Numbered from the stretch's first letter, positions 10,231-20,669 are shown. The stretch is DNA of 64,000 nt from Comamonas sp. B21-038 (GCF_022387135.1 NZ_CP092462.1:2170001-2234000); one strand, 5' to 3'. The notes: generated from the sequence alone by a model not told the origin. Numbers and translations: made by a program.

Positions 10231-10298
10231 ATTGCTCCCCTTGCTCGCGCGCGCCGGTGGCGGGCGCCAAGCTGGTTGATGTCACTGAAATGCAGGCG

Positions 10299-10790
10299 TC
10301 ATTCTGCCAGCGCGCATTGCACCGGCTGGGCGCCGAGCACTTCAACGCATGCTTTGGGGTCGATCTGCACCAAAAAACCACGCCGCCCGCCGTTGATGGC
10401 GATGCGCGGCAACTCCAGAATCGTCTCTTGAATGTATACCGGCATCGCCTTGCGCAGCCCGAACGGCGAGGTACCGCCCACCAGGTAGCCGCTGTGGCGG
10501 CTGGCCACTTCGGGTGTGCAGGGCTCAATGCTCTTGGCGCCAATCTGGCGCGCCAGGCTCTTGGTCGACACCTTGCAGTCGCCATGCATCAGCACGATGA
10601 GCGGCTTGGCATCCTGGTTCTGCATCACCAAGGTCTTGACGACGACATGCTCATCGAGCCCCAGCTGGCGGGCCGACTCGGACGTGCCGCCATGCTCCAC
10701 ATACTCGTAAGGATGCTCGGTAAACGCCACCTTGTGCGCCTTCAAAAACTGGGTGGCCGGCGTTTCGCTGATATGGTTTTTTTTGCTCAT
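10299..10790 (-). CDS. YbaK/EbsC family aminoacyl-tRNA deacylase
   Basis: 163-aa cytosolic editing enzyme, most like Cys-tRNA(Pro)/Cys-tRNA(Cys) deacylases of the YbaK family. It has the catalytic-lysine region (KSLARQIGAKSI) and the family loop YLVGGTSPFGLRKAMPV, and ends in a normal C-terminus. It is monocistronic, between plsY and an aldo/keto reductase on the same strand. Confidence 0.9.
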   Translation of the reverse strand: MSKKNHISETPATQFLKAHKVAFTEHPYEYVEHGGTSESARQLGLDEHVVVKTLVMQNQDAKPLIVLMHGDCKVSTKSLARQIGAKSIEPCTPEVASRHSGYLVGGTSPFGLRKAMPVYIQETILELPRIAINGGRRGFLVQIDPKACVEVLGAQPVQCALAE

Positions 10791-10967
10791 AACTCACTGG
10801 ATGGCGGCAGGCGCCATGCAAAATCTGCCCCTATTGTCTCGAAAAAAATGGGTGGGGCGCCGCCAAGCATAGCGGCCTTTGCAATGCCAAAGGCTCTGGT
10901 TTGCACCAGGGCCTGCGAGTCACTGCCGTCACCAGTCCGTCAATCGCCCGATGACGGACGGTGAAGC

Positions 10968-12029
10968 TTATTGCGCCGGATCGCCCAGCGCCCAGCGCAG
11001 CGCGTCGATTTCTTGCAGCAAGGCCTCGGACAGTTGCGTGCCCCAGACATTGAGGTCTTCGTCCAGCTGCTCCATCGTGCGTACGCCAATGATGGTGCTG
11101 GCCACCTGCCATTTGCTGTAGCAAAACGCCAGCGCCAACGCGGTGGGGGTCAGGCCATGGTCGCGCGCCAACTGGTTGTAGCGCCTGGCCGCGTCCAGCG
11201 CCTCAGGGCGGCCCCAGCGCTGCTTGCGCACCGATTCATAGCTGGCAATGCGTGCGCCCTGCGGCGCCTGCGGGCCGGTGATGCCGCTGTCGTCGTATTT
11301 GCCAGTCAGCAGGCCAAAGGCCAGCGGCGAATAGGCCAGCAGCGACACGCCCAGGCGGTCGCAGGTCTCATCCAGGCCGTTTTCCCAGCTGCGGTTGATC
11401 AGGCAGTACGGGTTTTGCACGCTGGCCACGCGCGGCAGGCCATGCTGCTCGGCCAGGCGCACAAACTCGTGCACGCCGTAAGGCGTCTCATTGGACAGGC
11501 CAATGTGGCGGATCTTGCCTGCCTTGACCAGCCCGGCCAGCGCCTGCAGCTGCTCGCCAATCGTCGTCTCGCTGGTTTCCTTTTTCGGGTCGTAGTACAG
11601 ATTGCCGAAGGCCGGCACATGGCGCTCGGGCCAGTGGATCTGGTAGAGGTCGATCACATCGGTCTGCAGGCGGCGCAGGCTGGCGTCGCACGAGGCCACG
11701 ATATCGGCCGCCGTCATGCCCTTGCCCTCACGCACCCAAGGCATGCCGCGCGACGGGCCGGCCACCTTGCTGGCCAGCACCACCTTGTCACGCAGGCCCG
11801 GGTTGGCCTTGAACCAGTTGCCGATGATGGTCTCGGTGGCGCCATAGGTTTCGGCGCGGGCGGGCACCGCGTACATCTCTGCGGTGTCCCAGAAATACAC
11901 GCCGCGCTCCAGCGAATGACTGAGCATCGCATGGGCATCGGCTTCGCTGACTTGCTCGCCAAACGTCATCGTGCCCAGGCAAATGGGCGAAACCTTCAAA
12001 TCACTGCGGCCAAGGAGGATGTCTTGCAT
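10968..12029 (-). CDS. Aldo/keto reductase (Tas-like)
   Basis: NADPH-dependent oxidoreductase of the aldo/keto reductase superfamily, 353 aa from the ATG at 12029. The catalytic tetrad can be read as Asp and Tyr in FWDTAEMY, Lys in VLASKVAG and His in YQIHWPER. C-terminal cofactor contacts appear in VASTIIGVRTMEQL. Length and the YAVPARAETYGATE segment match the Tas subgroup. A longer frame to 12224 has a poor, unconserved N-terminus, so I rejected it. Confidence 0.9.
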   Translation of the reverse strand: MQDILLGRSDLKVSPICLGTMTFGEQVSEADAHAMLSHSLERGVYFWDTAEMYAVPARAETYGATETIIGNWFKANPGLRDKVVLASKVAGPSRGMPWVREGKGMTAADIVASCDASLRRLQTDVIDLYQIHWPERHVPAFGNLYYDPKKETSETTIGEQLQALAGLVKAGKIRHIGLSNETPYGVHEFVRLAEQHGLPRVASVQNPYCLINRSWENGLDETCDRLGVSLLAYSPLAFGLLTGKYDDSGITGPQAPQGARIASYESVRKQRWGRPEALDAARRYNQLARDHGLTPTALALAFCYSKWQVASTIIGVRTMEQLDEDLNVWGTQLSEALLQEIDALRWALGDPAQ

Positions 12030-12318
12030 AAGAAAAATTCGGCGAAGTCGGTCAAAAAACCAAGTGTAAAAGCATTTTTTGACACCTTGCTGGCCATGGC
12101 CACCATCTGAGACTGCCCTTGGGCCCGCGACCGCTGACGACACCCACACCATGCAGCGCCTTGCAACCGCCCCTACGGCTGTCAAGTGCCATTCAGCCGT
12201 CTTTTGATCTACATCAGTCGCCAAACGCCCGTAAGTTCCATCGAAGCTTCATCTTTTACTATTTATAAAAAACTATCGAAACCATTGCTTCGTTCAATAC
12301 AGATACTGAGACAGCCCC

Positions 12319-12834
12319 ATGATGTTCCAGCCGCCCAATCACCACAGCCACCCTCCGCCATTCCCCCGCCCGGACAAGCCGCGCGAGCCTAGGCCCCAAA
12401 TCGGCAAGACCCTGCCCACGCGGTGCACCGAAGTCCACTGCTCGCAGTGCGCTGACCATGGCAGGCAAGCACGGGCCTTCAGCGGCATGGGGCCGGGGCA
12501 CCACGGCAAAGATCCACTCACTGCGCAACCTTCCCTTCAGGGCATCGTTCATTGCATGCTCTGCGATACCAGCGGACACGCCCATGGCACCGTCCGGCTC
12601 ATTTTCGAACCGCAAGGCCCCCTCCACTTCCGGCCAGGCCAGACACTGCGGGTGCTGCTGCCGGGGGGGTGTGGCCCCGAGATTCTGATTACCTCACTTC
12701 CCAGCAATGCCAGCGTCCTGCACGGCAAGCTACTGCTGGCAACGGGCGAACCGCTGCCGGCACAATTTGGCCCTGATGCAGCTTTTGGGTGGATGTTCCA
12801 GGTCTGCCTGCGTCACAAGAGCCGCTCCAATTGA
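12319..12834 (+). CDS. Hypothetical protein, uncertain
   Basis: An open frame of 171 codons that I do not recognise. The first 80 residues are rich in Pro and His and look non-coding. The stretch after residue 80 (HCMLCDTSGHAHGTVRLIFE onward) looks more protein-like, so translation may begin later, for example at the ATG near 12488. A frame on the opposite strand (12259-12627) covers the same DNA and looks no better. The AT-rich stretch just upstream (12240-12300) could be a promoter. Confidence 0.25.
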   Translation: MMFQPPNHHSHPPPFPRPDKPREPRPQIGKTLPTRCTEVHCSQCADHGRQARAFSGMGPGHHGKDPLTAQPSLQGIVHCMLCDTSGHAHGTVRLIFEPQGPLHFRPGQTLRVLLPGGCGPEILITSLPSNASVLHGKLLLATGEPLPAQFGPDAAFGWMFQVCLRHKSRSN

Positions 12835-12915
12835 TGCGGCCAAACCCGCCGCCACGGTCACTGTCTCGCCGGCGCCCACTGCCCGGCCGGGCCGCTTCTA
12901 CAATGCAGCAGCCCT

Positions 12916-13587
12916 ATGACCGACGCCATACCTCTGAGCGACGCACTGCGATCGCGCATCCACCACAGCCTGCAGCATTTTGAGGTGCAGCGCATGGGCG
13001 GTGGCGGCCAGGCGCAGGCAGCGGTCGCGCTGGTGCTGCTGGACGAAGGCCCAGGCGCCGGGCTCGAAGGTATGCAGCGGCCCGCCCAGTGGAGCAATGA
13101 GGCCGCGCTGCTGCTGACCCGCCGCGCCTTGCACTTGCGCAACCACCCCGGCCAATGGGCCCTGCCCGGTGGCCGCATCGAGGCAGGCGAGACGGCCGCG
13201 CAAGCCGCGTTGCGCGAGTTGCATGAAGAAGCAGGCCTGCTGCTGCCGCCCAGCCAGGTGCTTGGGTGCCTCGATGATTACGCAACGCGTTCGGGCTTTG
13301 TCATTACCCCGGTGGTGGTGTGGGCCGGCGCCACCGCCCAGCTGCAGCCCAACCCCGATGAAGTGGCCAGTGTGCACCGCATCCCGCTGGCCGAGCTGCT
13401 GCGCAGCGATGCGCCCATGCTGGAGCCTACCGATGCCTCGCCGCACCCGGTATTGCGCATGCCGATGGGCAAGAGCTGGGTGGCTGCGCCCACGGCCGCA
13501 TTCTTGTACCAGTTTCGCGAGGTGTGCCTGCGCGGCCAGCCCACCCGGGTGGCGCATTTTGACCAGCCCCGGTTTGCCTGGAAGTGA
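12916..13587 (+). CDS. NUDIX hydrolase (CoA pyrophosphatase-like)
   Basis: 223-aa hydrolase of nucleoside diphosphate derivatives. A complete Nudix box (GX5EX7REUXEEXGU) is read as GGRIEAGETAAQ continuing into ALRELHEEAGLL. The preceding NHPGQWALPGG segment and overall length resemble the NudL/CoA pyrophosphatase group. The CoA-specific motif is not clear enough to name the substrate. It stands alone upstream of prfB. Confidence 0.87.
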   Translation: MTDAIPLSDALRSRIHHSLQHFEVQRMGGGGQAQAAVALVLLDEGPGAGLEGMQRPAQWSNEAALLLTRRALHLRNHPGQWALPGGRIEAGETAAQAALRELHEEAGLLLPPSQVLGCLDDYATRSGFVITPVVVWAGATAQLQPNPDEVASVHRIPLAELLRSDAPMLEPTDASPHPVLRMPMGKSWVAAPTAAFLYQFREVCLRGQPTRVAHFDQPRFAWK

Positions 13588-13734
13588 GCCCCGCCACGAC
13601 CGCCGCCGCAAACGCCGCGCAGCGGGAGCAAAAACATTATTTATCAAGCATATGCCCTAAAGCACCACTGGCCGGCCAAGCCCTGCCAGCATGCGACAAT
13701 AGCAGGCTAGACCGCAATAATAGGACACAGTGAC

Positions 13735-14839
13735 ATGGAAGCAGAACGCATCAACCAAATCGGCAACACCCTCGAAGACCTGTCCAGCCGGACAGAAGAG
13801 CTTCGGAGGTATCTTTGACTACGATGCAAAGTACGAACGACTGCGCACGGTAAACGCCTCGCTGGAAGACCCCAGCGTCTGGAACGATCCCAAGAAGGCC
13901 CAGGAGCTGGGCAAGGAAAAGAAGGCCCTCGACTCCGTCGTGCTGACCTTGCAGAAGCTGACCAGCGAGCTGGCGGACAACACCGAGCTCTTCGAGATGA
14001 GCAAGGAAGAAGGCGATGACGCCGGGCTGGAAACCATCGAAGCCGAGGCTGCCAAGCTGCGCCCGCTGATCGAGGAGCTCGAGTTCCGCCGCATGTTCCG
14101 CAACGAGGCCGACCCACTCAACTGCTTTATCGACATCCAGGCCGGCGCCGGTGGCACCGAGGCTTGCGACTGGGCCAGCATGCTGCTGCGCCAGTACCTC
14201 AAGTACGCCGAGCGCAAGGGCTTCAAGGCCACCGTCGAAGAAGAAACCCCGGGCGATGTCGCCGGCATCAAGAGCGCCACGATCAAGGTCGAGGGCGAGT
14301 ACGCCTTTGGCCTGCTGCGCACCGAAACCGGTGTGCACCGCCTGGTGCGCAAGAGCCCGTTTGACTCGTCGGGCGGCCGCCACACCAGCTTCTCGTCGCT
14401 GTTTGTCTACCCCGAGATTGATGACTCCATCGAGATCAACATCAACCCCTCGGATGTGCGCACCGACACCTACCGTGCCTCCGGCGCGGGTGGCCAGCAC
14501 ATCAACAAGACCGACTCGGCCGTGCGCCTGACCCACATCCCGACCGGCATTGTCGTGCAGTGCCAGGATGGCCGTAGCCAGCACAGCAACCGCGATGTGG
14601 CCTGGCAGCGCCTGCGCTCCAAGCTCTATGACTTTGAAATGCGCAAGCGCATGGAAGAGCAGCAAAAGCTGGAAGACACCAAGACCGATGTGGGCTGGGG
14701 CCACCAGATCCGCAGCTACGTGCTGGACAACAGCCGTATCAAGGACCTGCGCACCAACGTCGAAGTCTCCGCCACCCAAAAGGTGCTGGACGGCGACCTG
14801 GACGTGTTCATCGAAGCCTCGCTCAAGCAAGGCGTTTAA
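13735..14839 (+). CDS. prfB: Peptide chain release factor 2 (programmed +1 frameshift)
   Basis: RF2 reads UGA and UAA stop codons and releases the nascent chain. Translation starts at 13735 ([11 protein letters not shown]). After 27 codons the frame meets TGA at 13816-13818 inside the classical slippery site CTT-TGA-C, 6 nt after an internal Shine-Dalgarno-like GGAGGT. A +1 slip skips T13816 and continues GACTACGATGCA in the long frame, giving about 367 aa. The SPF tripeptide that reads the stop codon (KSPFDSSGG) and the catalytic GGQ (AGGQHINK) are intact. RF2 shortage thus raises its own synthesis. Confidence 0.96.
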
Positions 14840-14954
14840 AAAACCTGTGGCCCACCCTATGCAGCGCGCCCTCCCTGCTGCGCATGCGGTGCGCCACAGC
14901 CCCTCTATCGATTGGCTGGGACTCCCAGCCGATACGGACCTGAAGACAAGCCCA

Positions 14955-15626
14955 ATGCCCGCGATCGAAGCGCTGATTTTTGACATGGACGGCACCATGG
15001 TCCACTCGATGCCCTGGCATACCCAGGCCTGGGTGGAGTACGCGCGCCGCCACGCCATGGATCTGGATGTGCCCGCCTTCATGGCGCAGACCACTGGCAA
15101 GAACGCCTTTGAATGCGCCTGCGCGCTGATGGGCCGCACGGTGAGCGCCGAAGAGAGCGAGCGCATCACCGCAGAGAAGGAAGGCATTTACCGCGAGCTG
15201 TTTGCCGCCCACTTCTGCGCGGTCGATGGCTTTGCGCGCTTTCATGCCCAGGCACGAGACATGGGCCTCAAAGTGGCCATTGGCACCGCAGGCGACCAGG
15301 ACAATGTACGCTTTGTGCTGGACAACCTGCAGATGCAGCCCCCGGCCCAGGCGATTGCGCGTGGCGACGAGGGCCTGCCCGGCAAGCCCCACCCCGATAT
15401 TTTTCTGAAGGCGGCCGAACGCCTGGCGATAGACCCGGCCGCCTGCATCGTGTTTGAAGATGCGCCGCACGGCATTGAAGCGGCGCGGCGCGCCGGCATG
15501 CGTGCGGTGGGCATTGGCACCACGCACGATGCACAGCAACTCAGCGGCCCCCATGTATTGGCATGGGCGCCCGATTTCTCGACCCTGCTCAACAACCAAT
15601 TTTTGGAGAAGCTCCATGATGCGTGA
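14955..15626 (+). CDS. HAD superfamily phosphatase (beta-phosphoglucomutase-like)
   Basis: 223-aa cytosolic phosphatase. The DxD nucleophile motif is FDMDGT (Asp10 and Asp12 from the ATG at 14955); a basic motif (KPHPDIFLKAA) and the acidic C-terminal motif (VFEDAPHGIEAA) follow. The cap between motifs places it with subfamily IA sugar-phosphate phosphatases or mutases. An ATG at 14859 in the same frame would add 32 unconserved residues. Its 3' end overlaps the pepN start by 11 bases. Confidence 0.88.
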   Translation: MPAIEALIFDMDGTMVHSMPWHTQAWVEYARRHAMDLDVPAFMAQTTGKNAFECACALMGRTVSAEESERITAEKEGIYRELFAAHFCAVDGFARFHAQARDMGLKVAIGTAGDQDNVRFVLDNLQMQPPAQAIARGDEGLPGKPHPDIFLKAAERLAIDPAACIVFEDAPHGIEAARRAGMRAVGIGTTHDAQQLSGPHVLAWAPDFSTLLNNQFLEKLHDA

Positions 15627-18342
15627 AGGACAAGCACACACCGTGTACCGCGCCGACTACCAGGCCCCGGCATGGTGGATTGATACGGTCGATCTGACTT
15701 TTGACCTGGACCCGGCCAAGACGCGCGTGCTCAACAAGATGCGCATTCGCCGCAACCCCGATGTGCCAGCGCAGCCGCTGCACCTCAATGGCGACGAGCT
15801 GAACCTGGCCCGCGTGATGGTCAATGGCGCCGCCTCCTCGTTCAAGATGGACGGCTCGGACCTGGTGCTGGAGAACCTGCCCGAGGGCAGCGACCCGGTG
15901 GACCTGGAGATCTTCACCACCTGCATGCCCGAGAAGAACACCAAGCTGATGGGCTTGTACACCAGCAATGGCTCGTTCTTCACGCAGTGCGAGGCCGAAG
16001 GCTTTCGCCGCATCACCTATTTTCTGGACCGTCCCGATGTGATGGCCATGTACACCGTGACCTTGCGCGCCAACAAGGCCCAGTTCCCGGTGCTGCTGTC
16101 CAACGGCAATCTGGTCGAGCAAGGCGATCTGCCCGACGGCCGCCACTTTGCCAAGTGGGTCGATCCGCACAAAAAGCCCTGCTACCTGTTTGCGCTGGTG
16201 GCCGGCAACCTGGTCGCCCGCGAGCAGAAGATCAAGAGCCGCGCCGGCAACGAACACCTGCTGCAGGTCTTTGTGCGCCCCGGCGACCTGGAGAAGACCG
16301 AGCACGCGATGAACTCGCTGATGGCCTCGATCGCCTGGGACGAAGCCCGCTTTGGCCTGAGCCTGGATCTGGACCGCTTCATGATCGTCGCCACCAGCGA
16401 CTTCAACATGGGCGCGATGGAGAACAAGGGCCTGAACATCTTCAACACCAAGTACGTGCTGGCCAGCCAGGCCACCGCGACCGATGCCGACTACGCCAAT
16501 ATCGAGTCGGTGGTGGGCCACGAGTACTTCCACAACTGGACGGGTGACCGCGTCACCTGCCGCGACTGGTTCCAGCTCTCGCTCAAGGAAGGCCTGACCG
16601 TCTTCCGCGACCAGGAATTCAGCATGGACATGGCCGGCAGCGCCTCGGCCCGCGCCGTCAAGCGCATTGACGATGTACGCGTGCTGCGCACCGTGCAGTT
16701 CCCCGAGGACGCCGGTCCCATGGCCCACCCCGTGCGCCCGGACAGCTACCTTGAAATCAACAACTTCTACACCGTCACCATTTACGAGAAGGGCTCGGAA
16801 GTGGTGCGCATGCAGTCCACCCTGGTGGGCCGCGAAGGCTTTGCCAAGGGCATGAAGCTCTACTTTGAGCGCCATGACGGCCAGGCCGTGACCTGCGACG
16901 ACTTCGCCCAGGCCATTGCCGATGCCAACCCCGGCTCGCCGCTGGCCCAGCACCTGCCGCAGTTCAAACGCTGGTACAGCCAGTCGGGCACGCCCCGCGT
17001 GGCCGCGCAAGGTGTGTACGACGCAGAAGCGCAGACCTACACCCTGACGCTGACCCAGTCCTGCCCGCCCACCCCGGGCCAGCCTGGCAAGGAGCCGTTC
17101 GTGATCCCCGTCACGCTGGGCCTGCTGGCAGCCGATGGCCGCAGCCTGCCGCTGAACATCCGCCCCAGCCAGGCGCTCAGCAGCATCGCCCACAGCGCCA
17201 CCAACCACACCGTGGTGCTGACCGAGGAATCGCACACCATCGTCTTTGACGGTGTCGAGCAAGCCCCTGCCCCATCGCTGCTGCGCAACTTCAGCGCCCC
17301 GGTGGTGCTGCAGATCGAAGAGAGCGATGACGCGCTCCTGCACCTGCTGGCCCACGACGAAGACGCCTTCAACCGCTGGGAAGCCGGCCAACGCCTGGGC
17401 CTGCGCTTTGCGCTGCAAGCCATTGCTGCGCGCAGCGCCGCTGGTGCCGATGCCGCTGCGCCGCAAGCCAAGCTGCTGCCCGCATCGTTTGTGCAGGCCA
17501 TGCGCGACGTGCTGCGCGATCCGCAGCTCGACGCCGCCTTCAAGGACCTGGCGCTGACCCTGCCATCCGAAGGCTATATCACCGAGCAGCTCGACCAGGT
17601 CGACCCGCAAACCGTGCACGCGGTGCGCGAAGCCATGCGCCAGCAACTGGCCACCGAGCTGGCTGCCGACTGGGCCTGGGCCTACGACGAATGCAGCCAC
17701 ACCGGCGCCTATGTGCCCGATGCAGTGAGCGCCGGCAAGCGCGCACTGGCCGGCCACGCGCTGCTGATGCTCTGCGTGGCCGCCCGCGAATCGGGCGACA
17801 AGGTCTGGCCTGGCAAGACCCTGCAGCGCTACAAGGACGCGGGCAACATGACCGACCGCTACAACGCCTTGAGCGCGCTGGTGGTGAGCGGCAGCCCGCT
17901 GGCTGAGTCGGCGATCCAGAGCTTCCACCAGATGTTCAAGAACGACGAGCTGGTGCTGGACAAGTGGTTTGCGCTGCAAGCGAGCGCACCGGACCTGAAC
18001 GGCAGCGCCCTGCCCGCCGTGCGCGCGCTGATGAAGCAGCCCGACTTCAACATCAAGAACCCCAACCGCGCCCGCAGCGTGATCTTCAGCTACTGCAATG
18101 GCAACCCCGGTGGCTTCCACCGCGCCGATGGTGCTGGCTACGCCTTCTGGGCCGAGCAGGTGGTGGCGCTGGACGCCTTCAACCCGCAAGTGGCTGCCCG
18201 CCTGGCCCGCGCGCTGGACCGCTGGAAGAAGCTGCCCGAGCCCTACCGCAGCGCAGCAGGCGACGCGATTGCCAAGGTCGCCGCCAAGCCCAAGCTCAGC
18301 AACGATGTGCGCGAAGTGATCACGCGCGCAATGGCGGACTGA
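15616..18342 (+). CDS. pepN: Aminopeptidase N
   Basis: Cytosolic zinc M1 aminopeptidase, 908 aa. The substrate-binding GAMEN motif is at residues 266-270. The zinc motif HEYFH has His302, Glu303 and His306, and the distal Glu ligand lies in LKEGLTVFRDQEF. The start (MMREGQAHTVYRADY) is preceded by GGAGA and lies within the end of the phosphatase gene. The length is that of the E. coli-type enzyme with its alpha-helical C-terminal domain. Confidence 0.96.
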   Translation: MMREGQAHTVYRADYQAPAWWIDTVDLTFDLDPAKTRVLNKMRIRRNPDVPAQPLHLNGDELNLARVMVNGAASSFKMDGSDLVLENLPEGSDPVDLEIFTTCMPEKNTKLMGLYTSNGSFFTQCEAEGFRRITYFLDRPDVMAMYTVTLRANKAQFPVLLSNGNLVEQGDLPDGRHFAKWVDPHKKPCYLFALVAGNLVAREQKIKSRAGNEHLLQVFVRPGDLEKTEHAMNSLMASIAWDEARFGLSLDLDRFMIVATSDFNMGAMENKGLNIFNTKYVLASQATATDADYANIESVVGHEYFHNWTGDRVTCRDWFQLSLKEGLTVFRDQEFSMDMAGSASARAVKRIDDVRVLRTVQFPEDAGPMAHPVRPDSYLEINNFYTVTIYEKGSEVVRMQSTLVGREGFAKGMKLYFERHDGQAVTCDDFAQAIADANPGSPLAQHLPQFKRWYSQSGTPRVAAQGVYDAEAQTYTLTLTQSCPPTPGQPGKEPFVIPVTLGLLAADGRSLPLNIRPSQALSSIAHSATNHTVVLTEESHTIVFDGVEQAPAPSLLRNFSAPVVLQIEESDDALLHLLAHDEDAFNRWEAGQRLGLRFALQAIAARSAAGADAAAPQAKLLPASFVQAMRDVLRDPQLDAAFKDLALTLPSEGYITEQLDQVDPQTVHAVREAMRQQLATELAADWAWAYDECSHTGAYVPDAVSAGKRALAGHALLMLCVAARESGDKVWPGKTLQRYKDAGNMTDRYNALSALVVSGSPLAESAIQSFHQMFKNDELVLDKWFALQASAPDLNGSALPAVRALMKQPDFNIKNPNRARSVIFSYCNGNPGGFHRADGAGYAFWAEQVVALDAFNPQVAARLARALDRWKKLPEPYRSAAGDAIAKVAAKPKLSNDVREVITRAMAD

Positions 18343-19442
18343 TGCGCCAAGGCATGCGCCAACAGCTGCTGGCCCAGGGCATCGCTGCCCTGGCCAGCCT
18401 GGCTGCAGCCATGCCCTTGCTGGCCACCGCACAAACCGGCGGCAACGCCAATGCGGTAGCCACATCCCCGGCCGAAGCTGCGCTGCCCACCACGGGCAAC
18501 AACAATTTTGAAAAGCGCTTTGCACCGCTCTATGCAGCGGTGTTTACCGAAGGCGGGCGCTTTAGCGGCAGTGCGATGAGCGCTGACCTGCAAGCGCTTG
18601 AACCCATACTCAAGCGCACCAAAGCGCCGGCGCTGGATTTTTTCCGGCTGTACTACACCCAGGCCACCCTCTTCAACCGCCGAGGCATGCCGTCTGAGGC
18701 GGGCCTGGCAGCGCAGAAGGCCATCACGGCCATGCCCAAGCCCAGCGATCCGCAATGGGCCTACCCGCATCTGGAGCTGAGCATTGCCAGCGTCCGCTGG
18801 TTGGCAGAAGGCGGGCACTACGAGGCGGCGCTGAAACAGGTGCAGACCCTGGCCGTGCGCTACCCGCTGCAACAGGTGGCCCAGCTGCCCACGCAGATGC
18901 GCTGGGACAACAGCACCCCCACCCCGCAGCCGGCCGACTTCCCCACGCAGCTGCAGGTGCTGGGCATCTACGAAGACCTGGGCTATGTGCTGCACGAGCA
19001 AGGCCAGTACCGCCAGGCGCTGCAAGCCAACCAGCGGTTGCTGCCCGTGGCGCGCGAGCGCCTGCAAGCGATGGGCGAGACCCCGCGCCTGCGCGGCCTG
19101 CTGGCCAACCTGGCGCAGAACAGCTACATGCTCGGCCAGGTGGATGCCGCCCGCAACTACCTGCAAGAGCGCCTGCAGATCGCCCTTGGCGCGGGCGACC
19201 ACGCCACCGTGTACGACAGCTACTTTCAGCTGATGGTGCTGGCCCACGAACAAAATGACCCGCAGCAAGCGCGGCAGTGGCTCAGCACCTATGAGCAATA
19301 TGCCCGCGCCCAGGGGCACAGCGACCAACTGGCCCGCGCCCAACAGCTGCGCGACGAGCTGAACGGCCGCGAAGCAGCGCCCCCGCCGCAACAGCCGGCC
19401 CAACCGCCAGCCCCACAGCCAGCGCGCCAGCCCAAGCGCTGA
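18342..19442 (+). CDS. Secreted protein with tetratricopeptide-like repeats
   Basis: 366-aa protein whose ATG shares one base with the pepN stop. A signal peptide (residues 1-31) leads into helical repeats, visible as pairs such as [20 protein letters not shown] and [20 protein letters not shown], which suggest a TPR-type scaffold. The tail is rich in Pro, Gln and Ala. Probably periplasmic; no enzymatic motif is seen. The overlap with pepN suggests co-transcription. Family name unknown to me. Confidence 0.75.
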   Translation: MRQGMRQQLLAQGIAALASLAAAMPLLATAQTGGNANAVATSPAEAALPTTGNNNFEKRFAPLYAAVFTEGGRFSGSAMSADLQALEPILKRTKAPALDFFRLYYTQATLFNRRGMPSEAGLAAQKAITAMPKPSDPQWAYPHLELSIASVRWLAEGGHYEAALKQVQTLAVRYPLQQVAQLPTQMRWDNSTPTPQPADFPTQLQVLGIYEDLGYVLHEQGQYRQALQANQRLLPVARERLQAMGETPRLRGLLANLAQNSYMLGQVDAARNYLQERLQIALGAGDHATVYDSYFQLMVLAHEQNDPQQARQWLSTYEQYARAQGHSDQLARAQQLRDELNGREAAPPPQQPAQPPAPQPARQPKR

Positions 19443-19480
19443 GCCCACCCCGATTGACCAAGTTTGAAGGAGTTCCACCC

Positions 19481-20488
19481 ATGAAGAAAAACATCACCCT
19501 CAGCCGCTACCTTGTCGAGCAGCAACGCGTAGACGGCCTCATCCCCGCCCAGCTGCGCCTGCTGATCGAAGTGGTGGCCCGCGCCTGCAAGCGCATCAGC
19601 CACAGCGTCAACAAAGGCGCGCTGGGCGATGTGCTGGGCACCGCCGGCAGCGAGAACGTGCAAGGCGAAGTGCAGAAGAAGCTGGACATCATCGCCAACG
19701 AAGTGCTGATCGAAGCCAATGAATGGGGTGGCCACCTGGCCGCCATGGCCTCCGAAGAGATGGACAGCATCTACCTGGTGCCCAACCGCTACCCGCAAGG
19801 CGAATACCTGCTGATGTTTGACCCGCTCGACGGCTCGTCCAACATCGATGTGAACGTGTCCATCGGCACCATCTTCAGCGTGCTCAAAAAGCCCGAAGGC
19901 CACCCTGGCGTGACCGAAGACGACTTCCTGCAGGCAGGCGCCCAGCAAGTGGCCGCCGGCTACTGCGTCTATGGCCCGCAAACCACGCTGGTGCTGACCT
20001 TTGGTGACGGCGTCGCCATGTTCACGCTGGACCGCGAGCAAGGCAGCTTTGTGCTGACCCAGGAAAACGTGCGCATCCCCGAAGACACCAAGGAATTCGC
20101 GATCAACATGAGCAACATGCGCCACTGGGATGCCCCCGTCAAGCGCTATGTGGACGAATGCCTGGCCGGTGTGGAAGGACCCCGCAACAAGGACTTCAAC
20201 ATGCGCTGGATCGCCTCGATGGTCGCCGACGTACACCGCATCCTCACCCGTGGCGGCGTCTTCATGTACCCCTGGGACAAGCGCGAACCCAACAAGCCCG
20301 GCAAGCTGCGCCTGATGTACGAAGCCAACCCCATGAGCTGGCTGGTAGAACAAGCCGGCGGCGCCGCCACCAACGGCCGCGAACGCATCCTCGACATCAA
20401 GCCCACCAAGCTGCACGAGCGCGTCAGCGTGGTCCTGGGCTCGAAGAACGAGGTCGAGCGCATCACCCGCTACCACACGGAAGCATAA
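19481..20488 (+). CDS. fbp: Class 1 fructose-1,6-bisphosphatase
   Basis: Gluconeogenic enzyme hydrolysing fructose-1,6-bisphosphate, 335 aa. The metal-binding signature [12 protein letters not shown] and the upstream acidic cluster (ASEEMDSIY) are present, and the active-site region [21 protein letters not shown] is canonical. I chose the start [11 protein letters not shown] at 19481, which follows the ribosome site GAAGGAG. It is followed by tRNA-Thr, 53 bp away. Confidence 0.96.
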   Translation: MKKNITLSRYLVEQQRVDGLIPAQLRLLIEVVARACKRISHSVNKGALGDVLGTAGSENVQGEVQKKLDIIANEVLIEANEWGGHLAAMASEEMDSIYLVPNRYPQGEYLLMFDPLDGSSNIDVNVSIGTIFSVLKKPEGHPGVTEDDFLQAGAQQVAAGYCVYGPQTTLVLTFGDGVAMFTLDREQGSFVLTQENVRIPEDTKEFAINMSNMRHWDAPVKRYVDECLAGVEGPRNKDFNMRWIASMVADVHRILTRGGVFMYPWDKREPNKPGKLRLMYEANPMSWLVEQAGGAATNGRERILDIKPTKLHERVSVVLGSKNEVERITRYHTEA

Positions 20489-20524
20489 ATTCCGCAATTT
20501 GGTCTGAGAGCCAAAATTTCACGC

Positions 20525-20530
20525 TATAAT
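20525..20530 (+). promoter_or_regulatory. -10 box of the tRNA-Thr gene
   Basis: A perfect TATAAT hexamer ends 11 bp before the mature tRNA 5' end. The -35 element is not clear at ideal spacing. Confidence 0.6.
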
Positions 20531-20541
20531 TTCTCTCTAAC

Positions 20542-20617
20542 GCCGGTGTAGCTCAGTCGGTAGAGCAGCTCATTCGTAATGAGAAGGTCGGGTGTTCGAT
20601 TCATCTCTCCGGCACCA
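20542..20617 (+). tRNA. tRNA-Thr (anticodon CGT)
   Basis: A 76-nt cloverleaf with encoded CCA. The acceptor stem GCCGGTG pairs with CTCCGGC (one T-T mismatch). The D-arm is GCTC-AGTCGGTA-GAGC. The anticodon loop TTCGTAA gives CGT, which reads ACG. The T-loop is TTCGATT. It marks the left edge of the compositionally unusual 20.7-28.5 kb region, but I found no second copy of its 3' end that would prove a phage or island attachment site. Confidence 0.96.
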
Positions 20618-20632
20618 AAATTCCGAAATAAG

Positions 20633-20668
20633 AAACCGCCCTAGTCTTCACAGACTAGGGCGGTTTTT
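20633..20668 (+). terminator. Rho-independent terminator after tRNA-Thr
   Basis: A 15-bp perfect stem, AAACCGCCCTAGTCT paired with AGACTAGGGCGGTTT, has a 4-nt loop and continues into a T-run. It starts 15 bp after the tRNA. Confidence 0.92.
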
Positions 20669-20669
20669 C

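Noticed and set aside
12240-12300. OxyR-type operator
   Set aside because: ACTAT and CTATCG segments recall OxyR half-sites, but the ATAG-N7-CTAT spacing does not fit and no peroxide gene follows.
20542-20617. tRNA-Thr as proven attachment site
   Set aside because: No direct repeat of the tRNA 3' end was found at the right side of the accessory region.
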